Assembly (NCBI GenBank): GCA_001587635.1
Contig: LNJE01000003.1
Span: forward strand, 1-64,000
Length of the DNA: 64,000 nucleotides
Direction of reading: 5' to 3'
From: Methanofastidiosum methylothiophilum
GTDB lineage: Archaea; Methanobacteriota_B; Thermococci; Methanofastidiosales; Methanofastidiosaceae
The translations under genes and the position numbers were made by a program. Of the stretch, positions 26,345 to 34,279 are shown piece after piece. The notes below the pieces were generated by a model. The model was not told the DNA's origin and made no database searches. It saw only the letters and a list, made by a program, of their open reading frames with translations. Every line of letters starts with the position of its first letter. Within the stretch, counting starts at the first letter, position 1.

Positions 26345-26917
26345 ATGAATATGATGTTTTGGGTTTTACCCTTATTAATTTTTTTTGCAAGAGTAGCTGA
26401 TGTTAGTTTAGGGACTATGAGAATCATTTTTGTATCAAAAAATCTTAAGAAACTTGCACCCATAGTAGGATTTTTTGAAGTTTTTATCTGGATTAATGTA
26501 ATCGGTCAAGTAATGCAAAATGTTAATAGTGTTATACATTACATATCATATGCAGCAGGATTTGCAGCTGGAAATTATGTTGGGATTGTAATCGAAGAAA
26601 GACTTGCAGTAGGGCATGTGATTGCAAGAATAATAACAAAAGAAAAAACTGACGACCTCATTAAATATTTAAAAAAAGAAAAATGTGGAGTTACCATAAT
26701 TGATGCAAAGGGGATAAAAGGAAATGTAAAGATTCTTTTTACAGTAGTTAAACGAAAAAAATTAGATATGATATATGAAGCAATTGACAAATATACTCCT
26801 GACTCCTTTGTTTCAGTAGAAGATGTTAAATCTGTTAGTGAAGATAGATTTGTAGGCCTCCCATTTAAAAAAAAGAGATTAATAAGATCTTTTAAGTCTT
26901 TGAGAAAAGGTAAGTGA
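26345..26917 (+). CDS. UPF0316 membrane protein (DUF5698-DUF2179)
   Basis: 190 residues. Three hydrophobic N-terminal segments contain the family pattern RVADVSLGTMRII and FFEVFIWI. A soluble C-terminal DUF2179 domain (about 95-180) with the GVTIIDAKG and VKRKKLDMIYEAI strands follows. These proteins are widespread and of unknown function; DUF2179 is thought to be a ligand-binding or regulatory fold. It is divergent from a TetR gene and likely controlled by it. Start could be ATG 26345 or the closely spaced ATG 26351. Confidence 0.88.
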   Translation: MNMMFWVLPLLIFFARVADVSLGTMRIIFVSKNLKKLAPIVGFFEVFIWINVIGQVMQNVNSVIHYISYAAGFAAGNYVGIVIEERLAVGHVIARIITKEKTDDLIKYLKKEKCGVTIIDAKGIKGNVKILFTVVKRKKLDMIYEAIDKYTPDSFVSVEDVKSVSEDRFVGLPFKKKRLIRSFKSLRKGK

Positions 26918-27350
26918 ATATATCTATACTTCTAATTTTACGTAATAACTAAGAGTTATATAAGATTTGACAACAAGTACGCAATTAAATTTACAAATGA
27001 GGCTAAATAGCAAAAATCTATAAAATTTTGTATTGATATAATATCAAATTGAGAACATCAAGCTGATTTGGAGCTACAAACAAAGTTACAATTGATTTTT
27101 TAAGCACAATCAAAAATATTATTCAAAAAGTAGATTGGCTTTACGAGATTGTAACACTCTAAAAACATACTGATTATATTGGAGAATTANATTTGTATAN
27201 ATTATATGAATTTTAAAAACTAGAATAAAACTCTTTTGTGGGCNATCTAACATTAGCAATAATTAGTGTAACGATTAATTTANAATTGATACAATCAAAG
27301 TTGAAATTAGAAGAAAATTCGNCGATAAGNGGGTATAATTCTTTTGGATN
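26918..27350. other. Gene-free AT-rich stretch with a possible gene remnant
   Basis: No complete gene is seen in these 433 bases, which hold several ambiguous bases near 27190-27350. A frame at 27070-27162 on the plus strand stays open for 30 codons to TAA, giving a protein-like segment (VTIDFLSTIKNIIQKVDWLY) without a start. It may be the tail of a decayed gene. No RNA gene was recognised. Confidence 0.4.
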
Positions 27351-27932
27351 TTACTTGACTAATTTCTTTGATATATAAAGAGAGAAGAAATCTCCTATTA
27401 AATGTATATTAGTTAGTTTGTAATTTGTTTTTTCTAATAAATTTTTAATTTCTGATTCATNTATTCTATCTTCTAGAGGAGGCCCNCTCTCAGTTTCTTT
27501 TTTCTGCCATTCTACAATACAGAGAGTTCCACATCTAATTAGAACTCTATTAGTTTCTTCTAGAAAGCTAATTTTATCTTCAACTTCATGAAGAACATTT
27601 GAGATTAAAGCAAATGTCCCAGCATTAGATTCTAAAGGAAATCTATAAGGCTCAGAAAAAATTGGAATAATATTTTTTATATTTTTTTTATATATCCTTC
27701 TTTTAAGCTCCTCTAACATTTCACTAGAAGTATCAAGAGCAAATACCCTACCTTCAATTCCTATAATTCTAGAAGCAGGTATAGAAAAATAACCTATCCC
27801 GCATCCGATATCTAGGAAGATATCTTTAATTTTTAGACCAGCTTTGATTAGAATTTCTTCAGGAGGTAATATTTTTCTTCTTTCAAAAGAATCTAATTTA
27901 TGCATTTCTTTTACATTGAATTTGTGAGCCAT
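27351..27932 (-). CDS. Class I SAM-dependent methyltransferase
   Basis: 193 residues with two ambiguous codons. The SAM-binding motif I is LDIGCGIGYFSIPA (about 40-53), followed by the acidic ALDTS of motif II and the later NVLHEVED/FLEETNRVL elements of UbiE/ArsM-like enzymes. It would methylate a small molecule or protein; the substrate is not readable. It is a short single-domain form. The next gene on the strand (zinc-ribbon/J-domain) is separate. The 3' end abuts a gene-free stretch with low-quality bases. Confidence 0.85.
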   Translation of the reverse strand: MAHKFNVKEMHKLDSFERRKILPPEEILIKAGLKIKDIFLDIGCGIGYFSIPASRIIGIEGRVFALDTSSEMLEELKRRIYKKNIKNIIPIFSEPYRFPLESNAGTFALISNVLHEVEDKISFLEETNRVLIRCGTLCIVEWQKKETEXGPPLEDRIXESEIKNLLEKTNYKLTNIHLIGDFFSLYISKKLVK

Positions 27933-28041
27933 ATAAATCGTCCTATTGCCAAGTTAAAGGAGTTTCAGTATTTTTTAAGTGATAGATATAATATATGGCT
28001 AATTCAATAATGTCGATATTTTAATAACATAATAATTTAGT

Positions 28042-28983
28042 TTATTTGAAAACTCCTTTTTTAATTAAAATTTTCTGATAGGTTTCATTTATTTCTTTTA
28101 ACATATCCTCCATTTCTTTCTTAACTTGATCAGGTTTATTTACATTAAAGTCTGGATGAAACATCATATTTAATATTTTCTTTCTCTTTTTTATTTCTTC
28201 AATTGTTGCATCGGGAGGACACCCAAATTTTTTTAAAAGCATTTCAAGAGAATCACTTTCTTTTTTTATTGATTCTTCCTTTCCCTCTTCCTTTTTTGAA
28301 CTATAGCTCCATTTTTGATAATCCCATTTTTTCTCTTCACTTTTCTTTTTTTCTTTAATCTTAAATTTTGTTTTTATGCTTTCAAAAAACTTATTTTTTC
28401 CATAATCTTCATAACTCAAAAGAATTTCAATATATCCTTCACCACTATATTTTGAAGTAAATCTTAGTATACATTTCTTTTCTTTTTCTTTTTCTATTTT
28501 ACCTATCTCCGCAGATTCAATTGTTGTAATATTTGGAGAAGATCTTATCTCAACCTTTACATTTAAAGCGTCTTCATTCCCTAAATTTTTAACTTTGATA
28601 GGAATTGAAGTTATTTCTCCTTCTTTTATCTCTTCTATGAACTCTTCTCTTAGAAATAGTTTAGGTCTTGAATTTCTCTCTTTTAAGGTATAAAGCGACC
28701 TCGTAGTTATACCTTCTTCAAGACACTTTTTACAGACAAGTCTTGAATAATTCCAGCAAGAAGAACAAACTTTTTGCCCACAAACAGGGCATCTTCTTTT
28801 ATTTTTGGAGAATTTTATTATCTTTTCGCAGATGGAGCATCTTTCAATAAGATTTGGCTCTACCTTTGATGAATCTTTTTTCCTAGGCATCTTTATTTTT
28901 AGCCCACAATTAAGGCAACTTAAGTATTTTTCATCGCCCTTGAATATTATAATGGCCCTACAATTGGGACAAAGTATCTTCAT
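28042..28983 (-). CDS. Zinc-ribbon protein with CARDB-like middle and C-terminal J-like domain
   Basis: 313 residues. The N-terminal about 95 residues hold at least six Cys pairs (CPNC, CLNC, CSIC, CPVC, CSSC, CKKC), several zinc ribbons. Residues about 110-205 resemble a CARDB/Ig-like fold (PIKVKNLGNEDALNVKVEI). A Lys/Glu/Ser linker follows. The last about 65 residues look like a J-domain, with the HPD tripeptide in MMFHPDFN after a helix and a C-terminal helix ending YQKILIKK. J-domains stimulate Hsp70 (DnaK), so it may be a specialised co-chaperone. There is no DnaK gene in the window. Confidence 0.75.
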   Translation of the reverse strand: MKILCPNCRAIIIFKGDEKYLSCLNCGLKIKMPRKKDSSKVEPNLIERCSICEKIIKFSKNKRRCPVCGQKVCSSCWNYSRLVCKKCLEEGITTRSLYTLKERNSRPKLFLREEFIEEIKEGEITSIPIKVKNLGNEDALNVKVEIRSSPNITTIESAEIGKIEKEKEKKCILRFTSKYSGEGYIEILLSYEDYGKNKFFESIKTKFKIKEKKKSEEKKWDYQKWSYSSKKEEGKEESIKKESDSLEMLLKKFGCPPDATIEEIKKRKKILNMMFHPDFNVNKPDQVKKEMEDMLKEINETYQKILIKKGVFK

Positions 28984-29043
28984 GATAGTACTTGTAATAG
29001 GTAATCTTAAATATTTTTAGGAATTAATTATAATAAGGAAGCA

Positions 29044-29889
29044 TTGGTGGGAAAAATGAAAAAAAATAATGATAAAACTCCAAAACAGGACACTAAGAAA
29101 AAAACTAAAAAGTGGAGAATTCCTATACTTATAATTTTAGTATTGGCTTTAATGTTTACGGTGGTATTTTATGATGTTTATAAACTGGGCAATGAAAATG
29201 TACTTTTTCTTTTTGTAGACGAAGATAAAGGGAATCCTGGAATTGTTGAAGTATCTTCAATTATCCAGTTCTCTAATCTAAGGTCTAAAGAGAATAGCAT
29301 TGATATCGATCCATTATCTACAAATNCTAATTTAAACTCCTTAGGGATAAATATAAACAACTCATTGATGAAAGCCNCAGATATAAAACAAGGAACTGAA
29401 TACGCTAAAGAGATTTCAAAAGAGCAATCAAAGATTGATATACACAGAGTTGTTGTTATCGATTCTGAAACATTAAAAGAATTNGTTAATGTCGTTGGAT
29501 ATGTTCCTATTGATTTTAATCAACAGATTCTCATACTTGGCCTAAAAAGAGATATTGTTGCAAAAGGAAATGTTACCGGTATTATGGCNAAACAGATCCT
29601 TCAAGGAAAAGCATTTCCGATAGTTGATCCTACNAGCATACGAGATGTACCAGAAGTAAGCCTTTGGAGNGTAAAAAGCAAGATCATTGGAGAAATATCA
29701 ATAAATCTACTTGACCATGCTAAATATGATAAGCAAACAAGAAAAGATATATATTACAAAATACTTAGATTGTATAGGGAGGATAAAATAAAAGTTTATA
29801 ATAAGAATGTGACCCTTATCCTAATGGACATATTGCCAGAAGGATTTGGTAGAACTATAATGGATTTTGTTGTCAATATCATAAGTTAG
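29044..29889 (+). CDS. Membrane-anchored extracytoplasmic protein, LCP/DUF4012-like (tentative)
   Basis: 281 residues. A Lys-rich cytoplasmic head (about 1-28) precedes one membrane helix (RIPILIILVLALMFTVVFY). The outside domain has the layout of archaeal DUF4012/LytR-CpsA-Psr-like proteins (LFLFVDEDKGNPGIVEVSSI, then IDIHRVVVIDSETLKE and VNVVGYVP). Family assignment is by remembered pattern only. Six codons are ambiguous (29325-29670). The stop is 8 bases before the next gene and then truD, suggesting one operon. Function unknown, likely cell surface. Confidence 0.6.
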   Translation: MVGKMKKNNDKTPKQDTKKKTKKWRIPILIILVLALMFTVVFYDVYKLGNENVLFLFVDEDKGNPGIVEVSSIIQFSNLRSKENSIDIDPLSTNXNLNSLGININNSLMKAXDIKQGTEYAKEISKEQSKIDIHRVVVIDSETLKEXVNVVGYVPIDFNQQILILGLKRDIVAKGNVTGIMXKQILQGKAFPIVDPXSIRDVPEVSLWXVKSKIIGEISINLLDHAKYDKQTRKDIYYKILRLYREDKIKVYNKNVTLILMDILPEGFGRTIMDFVVNIIS

Positions 29890-29897
29890 GGATTTTT

Positions 29898-30551
29898 ATG
29901 CAAAAAGAAATATACGTAATTGCTACATTTATTATGGCTGTAGGACTTGCAGTAGCAGTTTATAATATTAGTATTTTAAATAATCAAAATACGCTACTTA
30001 GTCAAAGAATAACCACTCTTAATCAAGACATAACAAGACTTCAAAGCCAACAAACAATTCTTGAAAATAAGATCGCTGTACTCGAAGTTGCTAAATCTCA
30101 ATATGATTCTGTTGTTAGAAACTATACTTCTCAAATTCAAGATCTATTGAAGAAAAATGAGGTCTTGCAGCTTCAACTTAAATCATGGGACATACCTGTA
30201 ATCTGGGTATCTAGTGAAGTTCAATGGACTTCTTCGACTTTGCATCCAAGTGATAATGTTCGACTTACTTTTAATCTAACAAATACCGCAAATGAAAATG
30301 CTCAGAATATAAGAATTTCATTACCTGAATCTTATATGAGAGGATTTCAAGTAGTAAGAGTAACAGATCCAAGAGCAAGACTAATCAATAATGAAATTTC
30401 AATAGATTCTCTTGCCCCCCACCAAACACTAAATTTTGAAGTAATCTTGAGTACGCAATCTTCAGGATTATATAGTGGGCCTTTGAGGATCAGGTGGACA
30501 GGTATTGGAGATTTTTTTACCTTGACTGAAATAAGTACTAGAGTTAACTAG
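29898..30551 (+). CDS. Membrane-anchored coiled-coil protein with Ig/CARDB-like domain
   Basis: 217 residues. An N-terminal membrane helix (IYVIATFIMAVGLAVAVYN) is followed by a heptad coiled coil (about 28-100). A beta-sandwich of about 110 residues with the CARDB-like pattern (NVRLTFNLTNTANENAQNI, SLAPHQTLNFEV) completes it. The fold suggests an extracytoplasmic adhesion or assembly factor held off the membrane. It lies 8 bases after the previous surface-protein gene and 10 bases before truD. No catalytic motif is seen. Confidence 0.7.
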   Translation: MQKEIYVIATFIMAVGLAVAVYNISILNNQNTLLSQRITTLNQDITRLQSQQTILENKIAVLEVAKSQYDSVVRNYTSQIQDLLKKNEVLQLQLKSWDIPVIWVSSEVQWTSSTLHPSDNVRLTFNLTNTANENAQNIRISLPESYMRGFQVVRVTDPRARLINNEISIDSLAPHQTLNFEVILSTQSSGLYSGPLRIRWTGIGDFFTLTEISTRVN

Positions 30552-30561
30552 AGATGCTTTC

Positions 30562-31707
30562 ATGGAAATAAAGAAGTATCCTGAAGACTTTCAAGTAGAT
30601 GAAGTAATAGACATTAAAAATGGAAAACATCTAGTATTCAAAGTAAAAAAAATAAATCGAGATACGATTGATGTAATTCACGAAATTTCAAGAAAAACAG
30701 GGGTGCCATTTGGAAAATTTGGATTTGCAGGGCTTAAGGATAAGCATGCAGTTACTACTCAATACTTTTCTGTTGATAAACTCTACAAGGATATAATAAA
30801 AGGAATTGATATCAATGATGTAGAATTATCTGAGTTTTTTGAAGGGCAAAAGATTAATATTGGTGATCTGTTAGGAAATAATTTCAACATCCTTGTTAGG
30901 AACATCCCTGAAAATTTTAAAAATGTCATAAGGGCTAATATTCTAGAAATTGAAAAAAATTTTGGATTTCCAAATCTATTTGGAGAACAGAGATTTGGGG
31001 GAAATGAAGAAGTAGGTAGACTTATTTTGAGGGGTGAATTTAAAGAAGCGATTGAAAAATTTTTATTGAAAGAGACACTTTCCCCAGAAACAAGCGAATT
31101 GATAATAGAGAAAGAATATGCTAAAGCACTTGAATCATACCCAAAATTACGAAATGAAAGACAAATTTTAGAATATTTGTCAAAGTCACCCAATTACTCA
31201 AAAGCTTTTGTGATACTACCTCCTTCAACTTCTTCCCTCTTTGTTCATGCATACCAAGCAAAGATATTCAATGATGCAGTCCTAGAAAGAATAAAGGAGA
31301 TTCCTATTAATGAAGTTGAGATTGGTGATTTAGTTTCTATGGAAAAAGAAGGAAACTATAGTAGAACACAAGTAACAAAATCTAATATAGAAAGGATTAG
31401 AGGTGGAATTAAAAAGGGGGAGATTAATGTCATATGCCCTTTAGTAGGATTTAACTCATTGATCCCCAAATCTCGTTTAGGTAAATCATTAATCAATATT
31501 TTAGAAAAAGATGGAATCAATAGAATAAATTTTCAAGTTAAAGAAGCCCCTTTTTTGGCATCTAATGGCGCATATAGAAATATCTTAGGAAAATACAAAG
31601 ATCTTTCATATAAGATTGAAGAAAATGGAGTAAGGTTTATGTTCTTTCTCTACAAAGGAGAATATGCAACAGTATTCTTGAATTACCTCACTTTTTCTTT
31701 ATCTTGA
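30562..31707 (+). CDS. truD: tRNA pseudouridine synthase D
   Basis: 381 residues. The TruD signature FGFAGLKDKHAVTTQ carries the catalytic Asp (about residue 63). The N-terminal EDFQVDEV and the later FGEQRFGG are also typical. It isomerises U13 of tRNA. It is placed as the third gene of a likely operon with two surface proteins, an odd partnership. Its end overlaps the convergent aMBF1 gene by 20 bases. Confidence 0.95.
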   Translation: MEIKKYPEDFQVDEVIDIKNGKHLVFKVKKINRDTIDVIHEISRKTGVPFGKFGFAGLKDKHAVTTQYFSVDKLYKDIIKGIDINDVELSEFFEGQKINIGDLLGNNFNILVRNIPENFKNVIRANILEIEKNFGFPNLFGEQRFGGNEEVGRLILRGEFKEAIEKFLLKETLSPETSELIIEKEYAKALESYPKLRNERQILEYLSKSPNYSKAFVILPPSTSSLFVHAYQAKIFNDAVLERIKEIPINEVEIGDLVSMEKEGNYSRTQVTKSNIERIRGGIKKGEINVICPLVGFNSLIPKSRLGKSLINILEKDGINRINFQVKEAPFLASNGAYRNILGKYKDLSYKIEENGVRFMFFLYKGEYATVFLNYLTFSLS

Positions 31708-32179
31708 TTATATCGCCTATTGTTGTTTCTTTTAGATTTTGTTTTGATTTAGATATGTTTATGCCTTCATCAGATTTTTCTTTAAGTTTAATACTCAAAG
31801 TTTTTTCTAATTTTTGTATTAATTCATTAGAGAGAGCAAAACCTTCTGTTTCGATATGATGTATTATAGATTCTTTTTCATTCATTTTTCTAGCAAGATC
31901 CTTTTGTGACCACCCTTTTGATTCTCGAGCGTCTTTTATTACTATGTGATAATCTTCTACTAGCGCATACTCTTCCTTTGTCTTTACAGGTGCATTTATC
32001 CGAGACTTTAAAGGTAATGCGATCCCTTCTGAACTCATATCACCCTTACCATATTTGGACCAACTTTGATGGTCAACTCCAAATCTCGAACATTTATCGC
32101 AAACTTTTATACTGGCGCTTTCAACTTTAACATTGAATACTTTTCCATGTATAGTTTTGCCACATATTTCGCATATCAT
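31688..32179 (-). CDS. Archaeal multiprotein bridging factor 1
   Basis: 163 residues. An N-terminal zinc ribbon (MICEICGKTI ... VCDKCSRFG) and a C-terminal XRE-type HTH (ARESKGWSQKDLARKMNEKE, HHIETEGFALS) form the aMBF1 architecture. In archaea aMBF1 associates with the ribosome and may act in translation. It is divergent from PAN and convergent with truD. The last about 30 residues are a basic tail. Confidence 0.93.
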   Translation of the reverse strand: MICEICGKTIHGKVFNVKVESASIKVCDKCSRFGVDHQSWSKYGKGDMSSEGIALPLKSRINAPVKTKEEYALVEDYHIVIKDARESKGWSQKDLARKMNEKESIIHHIETEGFALSNELIQKLEKTLSIKLKEKSDEGINISKSKQNLKETTIGDIIKIKKK

Positions 32180-32297
32180 CTTATCAATAGTTTTTTAATA
32201 TCAATATTTATAAGGGTTTTGAACTTTAGTCTTTTATTAAAAATGATATTCACTATTGTAAGATTTTTTTAAAATATTTCTTACATCAATGACACTC

Positions 32298-32318
32298 AAT
32301 GTAGAAACATTTATAAAT
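32298..32318 (+). promoter_or_regulatory. PAN promoter: AATGT/ACATT dyad next to TATA box
   Basis: A perfect 5-bp inverted repeat AATGT-AGAA-ACATT (32298-32311) abuts TTTATAAAT (32310-32318). Transcription is expected near 32338. The dyad could be a repressor site. Confidence 0.5.
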
Positions 32319-32337
32319 CAGTGAAATCTAATATATC

Positions 32338-33561
32338 ATGTTCGGGGTGCTAATTGTGGACAGTAGTATTAAGTATCGGACAAAAAGGCTTGACGAAGAA
32401 GATGTTTATGAAAACGATGTTCAATATAATGATAAAATAATAGAAAGATTAAAGCTCCTAGAAATTCAAAATAGAAGTTTTATTACGGAAAAAATTAGAT
32501 TGGAAAAAGAGAATGAAAACCTCAAAAAAGAATTGGATAGATTGAATGCGCCCCCCTTGATTACAGGAGTTGTAGTTGAGGCAATAGATCCTTCTAAAAT
32601 AATAATAAAAAGCTCTAGTGGTCCCAAATTTGTAGTAGGTGCATGTTCTAACGTAGATATAAAAGATCTTGTTCCTGGCGCATTAGTAGCTTGTAATCAA
32701 AGAAATCTTTCAATAATGGAAGTATTACCTTCTACAAAAGATCCAGAAGTTTGTGGGATGGAAGTTTTAGATAAAACTGGAGTTACATATTGTGAAATTG
32801 GTGGTTTAAGAGATCAAATAAATAAAATAAAAGAGACCGTAGAATTACCCCTTAAAAAACCAGAGTTATTTGATAAAGTCGGGATAGAGCCTCCGCACGG
32901 AGTCCTACTACATGGGCCCCCTGGGAATGGTAAGACTTTAATCGTTAAAGCTGTTGCTAATGAAACTGATTCTACTTTTATTAGAGTCGTAGGATCAGAA
33001 TTCGTTAGGAAATACATTGGAGAAGGGGCAAGAATGGTAAGAGAAGTTTTTAATCTTGCAAGAGAAAAATCTCCTTCAATTTTATTTATTGATGAAATTG
33101 ATGCTATAGGTGCAAGGCGTGTTGATACAGGTATAAGTGGGGATAGGGAAGTTGCAAGAACGATGATGCAACTTTTAGCTGAACTTGATGGATTTGATCC
33201 GAGAGGCCAAGTTAAGATCTTAGGAGCTACAAACAGAGTAGATATATTAGATCCTGCGCTTCTAAGGCCAGGTAGATTTGATAGACTAATTGAAATACCC
33301 CCGCCCACAAAAGATGGATGTTTAGATATATTTAAAATCCATTCTAGAAACATGAATATCAAAAATCTTGATTATTCAGAAATCATTGATTTAATAGATG
33401 GCTTATCTGGTGCAGAAATTAGATCGCTATGCACAGAAGCTGGAATGGCTGCCATAAGAGAAGATCGAGATTATGTAACTTCCGAAGACTTTAAATGCTC
33501 AATATCTAGAATTGCATCATCGGAATATCCAAATAATTCCCTTATTGGTATGTATGGATGA
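32338..33561 (+). CDS. pan: Proteasome-activating nucleotidase PAN
   Basis: 407 residues from ATG 32338. The TATA box about 25 bases upstream fits a leaderless start there, while GTG 32356 behind GGGGTG is an alternative giving 401 residues. There is an N-terminal coiled coil (about 30-70), an OB domain and an AAA core with Walker A GPPGNGKT, Walker B ILFIDEIDA, the pore loop region and the arginine-finger segment LLRPGRFD. The C-terminus is MYG, a hydrophobic-Tyr-X motif that docks in the 20S proteasome. It unfolds substrates for the proteasome. Its stop codon is part of a C/D box sRNA. Confidence 0.95.
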   Translation: MFGVLIVDSSIKYRTKRLDEEDVYENDVQYNDKIIERLKLLEIQNRSFITEKIRLEKENENLKKELDRLNAPPLITGVVVEAIDPSKIIIKSSSGPKFVVGACSNVDIKDLVPGALVACNQRNLSIMEVLPSTKDPEVCGMEVLDKTGVTYCEIGGLRDQINKIKETVELPLKKPELFDKVGIEPPHGVLLHGPPGNGKTLIVKAVANETDSTFIRVVGSEFVRKYIGEGARMVREVFNLAREKSPSILFIDEIDAIGARRVDTGISGDREVARTMMQLLAELDGFDPRGQVKILGATNRVDILDPALLRPGRFDRLIEIPPPTKDGCLDIFKIHSRNMNIKNLDYSEIIDLIDGLSGAEIRSLCTEAGMAAIREDRDYVTSEDFKCSISRIASSEYPNNSLIGMYG

Positions 33562-33610
33562 GGAAACCGACAGCGTCTGACGGATGATGAGAGATGGGCG
33601 GTCTGACATA
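33553..33610 (+). ncRNA. C/D box sRNA overlapping the PAN stop codon, predicted 16S C1402 guide
   Basis: Order of elements: C box core GATGA (33557-33561, degenerate), D' CTGA (33577-33580), a 3-base spacer, C' ATGATGA (33584-33590, perfect), a 12-base guide (33591-33602), D CTGA (33603-33606). TATG (33553-33556) and CATA (33607-33610) can pair as terminal stem, and a T-run follows. The D guide GAGATGGGCGGT pairs for 10 bp (one G-U) with the universal 16S strand ACCGCCCGTC. The fifth base before D faces C1402 (E. coli numbering), a position 2'-O-methylated in bacteria. The D' guide target was not identified. Confidence 0.8.
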
Positions 33611-33677
33611 TTTTTTATTTTTACTAATCTATAGTAAACTTTATTTACCTTAAATTCTATTTTAATAGGGCGATTAT

Positions 33678-33779
33678 TTGAAAGCGGAGGAAGTTGCAGA
33701 TTTAATTTTTGGGTATACCATATTTATTTTTAGTGTAGTAGCGGTTTTTCTTTGCTATTATTTTGAGAATTTTATATAA
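33678..33779 (+). CDS. 33-residue single-helix membrane protein
   Basis: TTG start six bases after AGGGCGAT, an AGGTGAT-like ribosome-binding site. The product is an acidic amphipathic start (KAEEVADLIFG) and one strongly hydrophobic helix ending CYYFENFI. Length and layout suit a small membrane subunit or regulator. No family recognised. It lies between the PAN/C-D sRNA unit and cdc6. Confidence 0.45.
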   Translation: MKAEEVADLIFGYTIFIFSVVAVFLCYYFENFI

Positions 33780-33810
33780 ATTCAATTTTTATTATTTTAT
33801 TTTTATAACA

Positions 33811-33915
33811 TTATCTAAAATAGAAAAATATTTGTAAAGAGGACAATAAAAGCATCCCACATACTACAATAGTCATTGTTATTAATATAATTTTCTTTCT
33901 TTTTTCTGATTTCAT
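33811..33915 (-). CDS. 34-residue single-helix membrane protein
   Basis: ATG 33915 opens MKSEKRKK, a strongly basic head. One hydrophobic helix (IILITMTIVVCGMLLLSSL) and a short aromatic tail before TAA follow. No ribosome-binding site is seen, so it would be leaderless. Positive-inside charge supports a real membrane peptide; AT-rich chance translation is the alternative. It converges with the other small ORF. Confidence 0.35.
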   Translation of the reverse strand: MKSEKRKKIILITMTIVVCGMLLLSSLQIFFYFR

Positions 33916-34116
33916 ATATATGCAATCTTATTTAAGATTAAATATCTTTCTATACCAGATTCTAAGAAATATTATTTTTTAGAATATAAAAATAAGGATT
34001 ATTTAGGTATATTTATCCATTTTAAAGTATTTTAGGCGAATGATTTAATAAAAAATAAAATATCTCGTCTAGGATTGCTTTATATTATTTCCAATCTCAT
34101 ATTAATTGGTGATTAT

Positions 34117-34251
34117 GTGTTATACTGCAATAATTTGAAGAAAGTACCTTTTCCACTATTAATTGAAAAGGCAATAGAGCATGCAAATACTGAAAAAAAT
34201 GAAAAGAACTTTGTACTATCAAACATATTTATGGAGATAGCTAAAGTATAA
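34117..34251 (+). CDS. 44-residue helical protein upstream of cdc6
   Basis: GTG start directly behind GGTGAT (spacing only 3). The product MLYCNNLKKVPFPLLIEKAI and the remaining helical, charged half read like a coding sequence rather than chance. TTG 34135 is an alternative. It ends 28 bases before cdc6, but a TATA box (AGTATAAAAAC) covers its last codons, so cdc6 has its own promoter. No family recognised. Confidence 0.4.
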   Translation: MLYCNNLKKVPFPLLIEKAIEHANTEKNEKNFVLSNIFMEIAKV

Positions 34252-34279
34252 AAACTTAAAATAATTTTTTTATTTAGTT

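Larger units (their letters stand above)
33611..34279. other. AT-rich intergenic region upstream of cdc6, origin candidate
   Basis: This stretch holds only very short ORFs and is markedly AT-rich. It contains the dyads AATCTTATTTAAGATT (33925-33940) and CCTTTTC/GAAAAGG around an 11-base spacer (34147-34171). Archaeal origins commonly sit beside orc1/cdc6, so this is a candidate origin. No canonical ORB (a G-run with the TTCCAGTGGAAA-type core) was found, which weakens the case. Confidence 0.4.

Noticed and set aside
33562..33576. D' guide of the C/D sRNA matched to the 23S segment around U2504
   Set aside because: Mismatches fall at the positions next to the predicted methylation site, so the pairing is not credible; target left open.
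33611..34279. Canonical ORB origin repeats
   Set aside because: Only a weak TTTTCCACT resemblance at 34150, lying inside a small ORF; no G-run or paired copies.
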